This document shows positions 6,884 through 10,629 of a DNA stretch of 10,629 nt, piece by piece. Within the stretch, counting starts at the first letter, position 1. Each line of letters begins with the position of its first letter. Origin of the DNA: Syntrophomonas sp. GTDB lineage: Bacteria > Bacillota > Syntrophomonadia > Syntrophomonadales > Syntrophomonadaceae. The position numbers and the translations under genes are program-made. The stretch covers positions 1,195 to 11,823 of the forward strand of contig DLUN01000167.1 in the NCBI GenBank assembly GCA_003444615.1, read 5' to 3'. Below the pieces are notes generated by a model, which had not been told where the DNA came from, did not search any database, and worked only from the letters and a program-made list of their open reading frames with translations.

Positions 6884-6959
6884 GTCGCTATTAATGTTGC
6901 GGGAGCGAAGCGACGAAGCGATCTCAAACGCATATTAGCACTGCAGCCTCAATAGTGAC
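6884..6959. repeat. Extragenic repeat with internal GCGAAGCGA motifs
   Basis: Outer arms GTCGCTATT (6884-6892) and AATAGTGAC (6951-6959) pair over 9 bp with one G-U. Inside, at 6897-6925, is a purine-rich stretch with CGAAGCGA repeated in tandem, then ATCTC. It strongly resembles the dispersed elements of the type GCGAGCGAAGCGAAGCAATCTC that occur between genes in many bacterial genomes. Copy number here cannot be known from one window. Confidence 0.5.
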
Positions 6960-6962
6960 CTC

Positions 6963-6983
6963 AGGGAACATAAGCAGTTCCCT
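6963..6983 (+). repeat. Stem-loop AGGGAAC / GTTCCCT upstream of the ligase gene
   Basis: A perfect 7-bp stem closes a 7-nt loop (ATAAGCA). No T tract follows, so it is unlikely to be a simple terminator. It sits about 115 bp before the acyl-CoA synthetase start, in what would be the operon's internal leader. A role in RNA processing or in setting ligase expression is possible but unproven. Confidence 0.4.
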
Positions 6984-7004
6984 AAGGGGGATTTATTAAG
7001 ATAC

Positions 7005-7062
7005 CGCAGATAGACTAAACAAAAAAGTCATATGGAATCAGCGAATATCTGCGTAAATCTGC
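7005..7062. repeat. CGCAGAT / ATCTGCG dispersed-repeat-like segment
   Basis: CGCAGAT (7005-7011) is inverted against ATCTGCG (7047-7053), which is followed by a further ATCTGC (7057-7062) ten bases on. The wording resembles the common intergenic repeats built from CGCAGATTA/TAATCTGCG units in environmental bacteria. It ends 36 bp before the acyl-CoA synthetase start. Together with the preceding repeats it fills the spacer; I see no gene, RNA family or clear promoter in 6793-7098. Confidence 0.4.
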
Positions 7063-7098
7063 ATCAAAACAGTTATTAATTTAAAGGGGGTTACTTAA

Positions 7099-8757
7099 AT
7101 GGAAGATTATTTGAAAGAATTTGAAGCGGATGCAGAAAAATGGCGGCATACCTGGGAATCACGTTTGGACAAAGAAAACCCTATCCACTATGATTACCCG
7201 TCTGAACCACCCAGATGGTGGTTCAACAAGTGGGCGGAGGAATACCCTGACCGGCCTTATTTATTAATGGGCGATCTGGTTTTGACCTACGGAATATGCA
7301 ACGACATGAGCCGCCGTATCGCCAACGCCCTGCTGGATCTGGGGGTTAAAAAAGGTGACCGGGTGGCTGTTATGGCTCCCAACGTCCCTCAATATGTTAT
7401 GGCTGTGCAGGCATTATTCAAAACCGGCATGATCGAGGTACCTGCCAACCCTCTTTACACTGTACCGGAATTGGCTCATCAATTCGCTGACAGCGGCACG
7501 GAAACCGTCATCGTCATGGCCATGTTTGCTTCCAAAGCCATCGAATTATTAAAAGATCCTAACTCCTCGGTCAAAAGGGTCATCTACTTCCAGGTTCCCA
7601 GCGGACCCGTTGAAGTAGAATCCGGCGAAGGAATCTATGACTTGAACGAACTAATAGCCAAGGCCAGCAATGCAGAGCCGGATATTGAAGTTACCGGCGA
7701 TGATATCTGCCGGCTACAATATACCGGCGGTACTACTGGGGTACCCAAAGGATGCGTCCTGACCAATTACATGGTAATGACCCAGGCTATTCGCACTTCC
7801 ACTATCAGTGCCAGAGGTTTTACCATCGTTTCCAAAGAAGATTACCGTACCCTGGCCGCTATCCCCTTAAACCATGTTTATGGCTACAACTTCAATATCG
7901 GTGTTAACCTTTATACCGGCGGCAGCATGGTACTGGTGCCTGTACCCAATGCCGACAACCTGCTGACGTTCATTCAGAAAAACAAACCGACCATCTTTGC
8001 TGCGGTTCCAGCCATGATTATAGGTCTTATTAATCATCCCGATATAGCCAAGGCTGATATCAGCTCGCTGAAAGGCATGTTCTGCGGTTCGGCTGCCCTG
8101 GCAGTAGAAACCCTGAAAGAATTTGAACAGCTCACCGGCGGCTATATCATCGAAGGTTACGGTCTGTCAGAAACCTTGAACATTATTACCGCCAATGCCT
8201 TCAACGTTCGCAAATACGGCAGCGTCGGTCTGGTATGGCCTGATACTGACATAGTCATCGTAGATGTGGACACCGGCACCGAGGTAATGCCTCGGGGCGA
8301 ATTTGGCGAAATAGTATGCCGCGGTCCCCAGGTTATAAAAGAATACTGGCAGAACCCCGAAGAAACTGAGAAAGCCATCCGAGGCGAATGGCTCTACACA
8401 GGTGACATCGGGTACATTGATGAAGAAGGCTTCGTTTTCATCGTTGACCGTAAAAAAGACATCATTATCTGCAGCGGCTTCAATGTATATCCTCGCGATG
8501 TGGAAGAAGTCTTGTTTGCCCATCCCAAAATTGTTGAAGCCTGTGTAATAGGAGTTCCTGATCCCAAACGCGGTGAAACCGTAAAAGCCTTTGTAGTTAC
8601 AAAATCAGGCGAGACCCTAACCGCCGAAGAAGTCATTGCCCACTGCCGGGAAAGCCTGGCTCCCTACAAAGTACCCACCCAGGTAGAATTTATGGATGCC
8701 CTGCCCAGAACCACTGTGGGCAAACCCGACAAAAAGGCTCTCCAAGCTCGGGGATAA
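7099..8757 (+). CDS. AMP-forming acyl-CoA synthetase (AMP-dependent synthetase/ligase)
   Basis: This 552-residue adenylate-forming enzyme activates a carboxylic acid with ATP to an acyl-AMP and then to acyl-CoA. The P-loop YTGGTTGVPKG lies at 208-218 and GYGLSE at 353-358. TGDIG (434-438) and DRKKD (450-454) are the ribose-binding and hinge motifs. The C-terminal catalytic lysine is K542 in TTVGKPDKKAL. Length and motifs fit the short-, medium- and long-chain fatty acid or alicyclic acid CoA ligases; the substrate cannot be read from these motifs. AAAGGGGG (7083-7090) precedes the ATG. The gene follows the four-gene operon in the same direction after a 306-bp repeat-filled spacer and is followed by a strong terminator. 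It may therefore be the last gene of the sigma-54 transcript, or have its own promoter. It would supply the CoA thioester for the crotonase and reductases. Confidence 0.92.
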   Translation: MEDYLKEFEADAEKWRHTWESRLDKENPIHYDYPSEPPRWWFNKWAEEYPDRPYLLMGDLVLTYGICNDMSRRIANALLDLGVKKGDRVAVMAPNVPQYVMAVQALFKTGMIEVPANPLYTVPELAHQFADSGTETVIVMAMFASKAIELLKDPNSSVKRVIYFQVPSGPVEVESGEGIYDLNELIAKASNAEPDIEVTGDDICRLQYTGGTTGVPKGCVLTNYMVMTQAIRTSTISARGFTIVSKEDYRTLAAIPLNHVYGYNFNIGVNLYTGGSMVLVPVPNADNLLTFIQKNKPTIFAAVPAMIIGLINHPDIAKADISSLKGMFCGSAALAVETLKEFEQLTGGYIIEGYGLSETLNIITANAFNVRKYGSVGLVWPDTDIVIVDVDTGTEVMPRGEFGEIVCRGPQVIKEYWQNPEETEKAIRGEWLYTGDIGYIDEEGFVFIVDRKKDIIICSGFNVYPRDVEEVLFAHPKIVEACVIGVPDPKRGETVKAFVVTKSGETLTAEEVIAHCRESLAPYKVPTQVEFMDALPRTTVGKPDKKALQARG

Positions 8758-8794
8758 GCATAGTCTAATTAAGTAATGAATTTAGCAGAACAGG

Positions 8795-8823
8795 GCGGCA
8801 GGAAAACTCCTGCCGCTCCCTTT
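8795..8823 (+). terminator. Rho-independent terminator after the acyl-CoA synthetase gene
   Basis: A perfect 9-bp GC-rich stem, GCGGCAGGA / TCCTGCCGC, closes an AAAC loop (8795-8816). It is followed by TCCCTTTATAT. The T tract is short, but the stem is strong and stands 38 bp after the stop codon. It closes the plus-strand operon. Confidence 0.75.
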
Positions 8824-8830
8824 ATATGTC

Positions 8831-8856
8831 AAAAACGAGGGGTAACTCTCGCTTTT
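8831..8856. terminator. Weak bidirectional hairpin between convergent genes
   Basis: CGAG (8836-8839) pairs with CTCG (8848-8851), flanked by five A on the left and TTTT on the right, with one bulged base. On the minus strand it ends in TTTTT and would terminate the small gene at 8897-9277. On the plus strand it would back up the terminator at 8795-8823. The stem is short, so confidence is modest. Confidence 0.45.
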
Positions 8857-8896
8857 CCTTGATTTCATCCTCAACTATGGTCACCTTTGGTGTAGA

Positions 8897-9277
8897 CTAC
8901 AGTCTTTCCCTAAAATATTCCTCCATTATCTCCAAGGCAAAATCCCCTATGTCCCTTCGGTTGTCTTTTCCTTGGTAAATGGGAGCTAGTTCATATTGGG
9001 CACACATTCTATTTACGGCATTTAGCACGCTGATTAAGCTATCATGGGTGCGGGAACGATTCTCATCAATGGAGGCAAGCTCTTGCAGCCGTTGCCGGTT
9101 ACCAGCTCCATCATCGAGCTGCATTTCTACTCCCTGTATAACAACGATATGAACATATTTAAGACTGCTCTCCAGCAAATTCTTTATCATAAGCTTTTTT
9201 CTAACCTTGATCTTTTCTTCAGATTTATCTGACTCAATGGCCTCTATTAATGACTCTACCCGCTGTTTAATGCTCAT
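8897..9277 (-). CDS. Small helical protein of unknown function (possibly DUF3232-like)
   Basis: This is a 126-residue, charged and predominantly helical cytosolic protein without signal peptide or membrane segment. The first 35 residues are highly charged (EAIESDKSEEKIKVRKKL). The C-terminal half holds DENRSRTHDSLISVLNAVNRM and then YELAPIYQGKDNRRDIGDFALEIMEEYF. I associate this pattern, with its conserved R-x-x-H-D and PIY-x-G segments, with the uncharacterised DUF3232 proteins of Clostridia, from memory and not firmly. GGAGG on the minus strand (9280-9284) is only 2 nt from the ATG at 9277, shorter than usual, but no better start is visible. It stands alone, with its own extended -10 promoter at 9373-9381, and is convergent with the operon. 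Codon use and an intact frame support a real gene. Confidence 0.7.
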   Translation of the reverse strand: MSIKQRVESLIEAIESDKSEEKIKVRKKLMIKNLLESSLKYVHIVVIQGVEMQLDDGAGNRQRLQELASIDENRSRTHDSLISVLNAVNRMCAQYELAPIYQGKDNRRDIGDFALEIMEEYFRERL

Positions 9278-9352
9278 TTCCTCCGGTCCCCCTCAGAATA
9301 CAAGCTTACTCCAGCCTCATGTTCCAGTAACAGCACTCGGCTCTGCTTCGCT

Positions 9353-9371
9353 GGATATATAGCATATATCC
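9353..9371. promoter_or_regulatory. Operator-like palindrome at the small gene's transcription start
   Basis: GGATATAT-AGC-ATATATCC is a perfect 8-bp inverted repeat with a 3-bp centre. On the minus strand it begins one base after the predicted -10 box and so covers the expected transcription start. A repressor bound there would block the promoter; the repressor is not identified. It could instead form a 5' mRNA hairpin. Confidence 0.5.
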
Positions 9372-9372
9372 G

Positions 9373-9381
9373 ATTATACCA
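9373..9381 (-). promoter_or_regulatory. Extended -10 promoter of the small gene
   Basis: On the minus strand this reads TGGTATAAT, a perfect TATAAT box with the TGn extension. The hexamer 17 bp further upstream is a poor -35, as is common with extended -10 promoters. The predicted start near 9366 gives a leader of about 90 nt before the ATG at 9277. Confidence 0.6.
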
Positions 9382-9460
9382 ATAATGTTCAGCCTCAGGT
9401 CCCTTGAATTTAATCCCTTCTTATGGGTGAATCAGAATCCTCCATCTGCATAAATACTAG

Positions 9461-9500
9461 CCCGCTAAGGTCAGCATGTTTGCTGCCTTAGCGGGTTTTT
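9461..9500 (+). terminator. Terminator-shaped hairpin in the 315-bp gap, plus-strand orientation
   Basis: Ten-base arms CCCGCTAAGG (9461-9470) and CCTTAGCGGG (9486-9495), plus inner CAGC/GCTG pairing, are followed by TTTTT. This is a textbook intrinsic terminator for a plus-strand transcript. Yet both flanking genes are on the minus strand, where the hairpin is followed only by CTAGTATTT. It may act poorly in both directions for the aminotransferase gene, or end an unannotated plus-strand RNA. The rest of the 9278-9592 gap shows the small-gene promoter, its palindrome and a 14-bp near-repeat (9312-9325 and 9390-9403), but no coding sequence. Confidence 0.7.
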
Positions 9501-9592
9501 GTATTCAATAGCATATTTCTATATAACTACTTTATTCCTTCTGACATGTTGTCTTACCGCACAATTGTATATATTAGGATTTGCAATTGATT

Positions 9593-10629
9593 TTACTTAG
9601 GTAATTGAGCCAGGAATTTCTCGATCCGGTCCATTCCCTCTTTAATATTTTCCAATGAATTTGCATAAGAAAACCGCAGGTACCCTTCGCACTTCGGTCC
9701 GAAATCAATGCCGGGGGTAACAGCTACGCCAGCTTTTTCAAGTATTTCAAAAGCAAAGGCATAGGAATCGTTGGTATACTTTTTTACATTGGCCAGAGCA
9801 TAAAATGCTCCGGTGGGTGCAACCCTGGTGGCGATCCCCATTTCGTTAAGTCTCCTAAGAAGATATCTCCGCCTTTCGTCATAAGCCTGTACCATATCTT
9901 CAATATACCTGTCGCACTGGGTAAGGGCTGAGATAGCCGCAGTTTGCGCAAATGAGGGTGCACATATAAATAAATTCTGCTGCATCCTCTGTATGGGGCA
10001 GGTATATTCAGGGGGAGCAATAACCCAGCCTAAACGCCAGCCGGTCATAGCATAAAGTTTGGAAAAGCCATTGATAACGAACGCTTGGTCAGTAAACTCC
10101 AGAATAGAGTGTTCTTCACCCTCATAGACGAGACCATGATAAATTTCATCCGCTATTATTGTTGGGCCTATTTCGGCCATGGCTGCCAATTCCTGGCCTG
10201 AAAAAACCGTACCGGTGGGATTGGCCGGTGAATTTACTATTACTCCCCTGGTGCGGCCACTAATCGATTTCTTAATTTCTTCTGGGCGATATTTGAATCC
10301 GTCTTCCTCCCAAACGGGTACAAAAACCGGCTGCCCGCCCAGGTATCGTATGAAATTAGGATAGCAGGCGTAATACGGATCAGGCAGAATAATTTCCTCG
10401 CCCTGTTCCATTAGCGCTGAAAAAACCAGCAACATTCCAGGGGAGGTACCCGCTGTGACCAGAATTCGATCAGGTGACACCTCTACATTGTATTTGCTTT
10501 TATAATGAGCTGCGATCGCTTCCCGCAGCTCTATTTTACCAGGGCTGGAGGTGTAGTGGGTATCGCCTGCTGTAATGGCTCGGATGGCGGCTTCCTTTAC
10601 CGGCAGGGGGGGGTCAAAATCGGGTTCGC
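9593..10629 (-). CDS. Class I/II pyridoxal-phosphate aminotransferase, N-terminus missing
   Basis: This partial gene runs off the right edge; about 345 codons are visible, out of a usual 385-400. The open frame continues upstream of the GTG at 10480, so that codon is not the start. The extra residues begin EPDFDPPLPVKEAAIRAI, then THYTSSPGKIELREAIA, which are the standard N-terminal motifs of aspartate/aromatic aminotransferases (GEPDFxxP, then the HYT-S-G-ELR block). Further on come SPANPTGTVF, DEIYHGLVY and the Schiff-base lysine in SKLYAMTGWRLGW (codon 10058-10060). The substrate-carboxylate arginine is expected in YLRFSYANS near the C-terminus. It transfers amino groups between an amino acid and a 2-oxo acid; aspartate, alanine or aromatic substrates cannot be separated. 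It has no visible link to the acyl-CoA operon. Confidence 0.93.
   Translation of the reverse strand, partial: EPDFDPPLPVKEAAIRAITAGDTHYTSSPGKIELREAIAAHYKSKYNVEVSPDRILVTAGTSPGMLLVFSALMEQGEEIILPDPYYACYPNFIRYLGGQPVFVPVWEEDGFKYRPEEIKKSISGRTRGVIVNSPANPTGTVFSGQELAAMAEIGPTIIADEIYHGLVYEGEEHSILEFTDQAFVINGFSKLYAMTGWRLGWVIAPPEYTCPIQRMQQNLFICAPSFAQTAAISALTQCDRYIEDMVQAYDERRRYLLRRLNEMGIATRVAPTGAFYALANVKKYTNDSYAFAFEILEKAGVAVTPGIDFGPKCEGYLRFSYANSLENIKEGMDRIEKFLAQLPK

Noticed and set aside
7032..7053. Possible second sigma-54 promoter (TGGAATCAG...CTGCG) before the ligase gene
   Set aside because: The spacing between GG and GC is wrong and the -24 and -12 elements do not match consensus.
6793..7098. CRISPR array or tRNA in the repeat-rich gap
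   Set aside because: The repeats are of different kinds without regular spacing, and no cloverleaf could be drawn.
8167..8523. Minus-strand open frame of 118 codons
   Set aside because: It lies antisense within the acyl-CoA synthetase gene, across conserved motifs, with no ribosome binding site or family features.
9044..9232. Plus-strand open frame of 62 codons that might belong to the plus-oriented terminator at 9461
   Set aside because: It is antisense to the small minus-strand gene, has low-complexity sequence and ends more than 200 bp before the hairpin.
10478..10480. GTG as the start of the aminotransferase gene
   Set aside because: The same frame remains open to the window edge and encodes the conserved N-terminal aminotransferase motifs, so the codon is internal.
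10606..10613. Run of eight G as a possible frameshift in the aminotransferase gene
   Set aside because: Reading through it keeps the conserved DFDPP to KEAAIRAI continuity in one frame.

Overview
The window looks like a catabolic and regulatory locus from a low- to mid-GC anaerobic Gram-positive bacterium (Firmicutes, Clostridia). A relative of Syntrophomonas or another fatty-acid or acyl-CoA oxidising anaerobe is my guess. The grounds are strong AGGAGG-type ribosome binding sites, a PAS-domain sigma-54 activator beside acyl-CoA genes, several crotonases, and a small helical protein of a type seen in Clostridia. This placement is inference; there is no rRNA or other taxonomic marker.

Layout. 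At the left edge, on the minus strand, lie the 5' part of a crotonase gene (1-173) and, directly upstream of it, a gene for a two-PAS sigma-54 enhancer-binding activator (207-2018). Between this regulator and a divergent plus-strand operon is a compact control region. It holds a near-perfect -24/-12 promoter (2224-2239) and two 14-bp palindromes of the form GACA-N4-TGTC (2093-2106 and 2134-2147). These are spaced 41 bp apart and lie about 110 and 150 bp upstream of the predicted transcription start, the classic position for activator binding sites. The promoter also fixes the first operon gene's start at 2302, and the palindromes argue that the regulator starts at 2018 rather than 2108.

The plus-strand operon encodes a phytoene-desaturase/RetSat-like FAD oxidoreductase (2302-3810), a ferredoxin-NAD(P) reductase-like flavo-iron-sulfur protein whose start overlaps its stop as TAATG (3810-4988), a crotonase with both hydratase glutamates and an isomerase-type aspartate (5008-5790), and a FabK/nitronate monooxygenase-like FMN protein (5821-6792). 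After a 306-bp spacer filled with inverted and dispersed repeats comes an AMP-forming acyl-CoA synthetase (7099-8757), followed by a strong terminator (8795-8823). Together these read as an inducible pathway. An acid would be activated to its CoA thioester, its double bonds moved or hydrated by crotonases, and one or more C=C bonds reduced or oxidised by flavoenzymes, with the FNR-like protein passing electrons to or from the FAD oxidoreductase. The substrate cannot be read from the sequence.

The right part (8897-10629) is a separate minus-strand region. It has a small helical protein of unknown function (8897-9277) with an extended -10 promoter and an operator-like palindrome, a 315-bp intergenic region holding a terminator-shaped hairpin oriented for the plus strand, and the C-terminal part of a class I aminotransferase that runs off the right edge (9593-10629).
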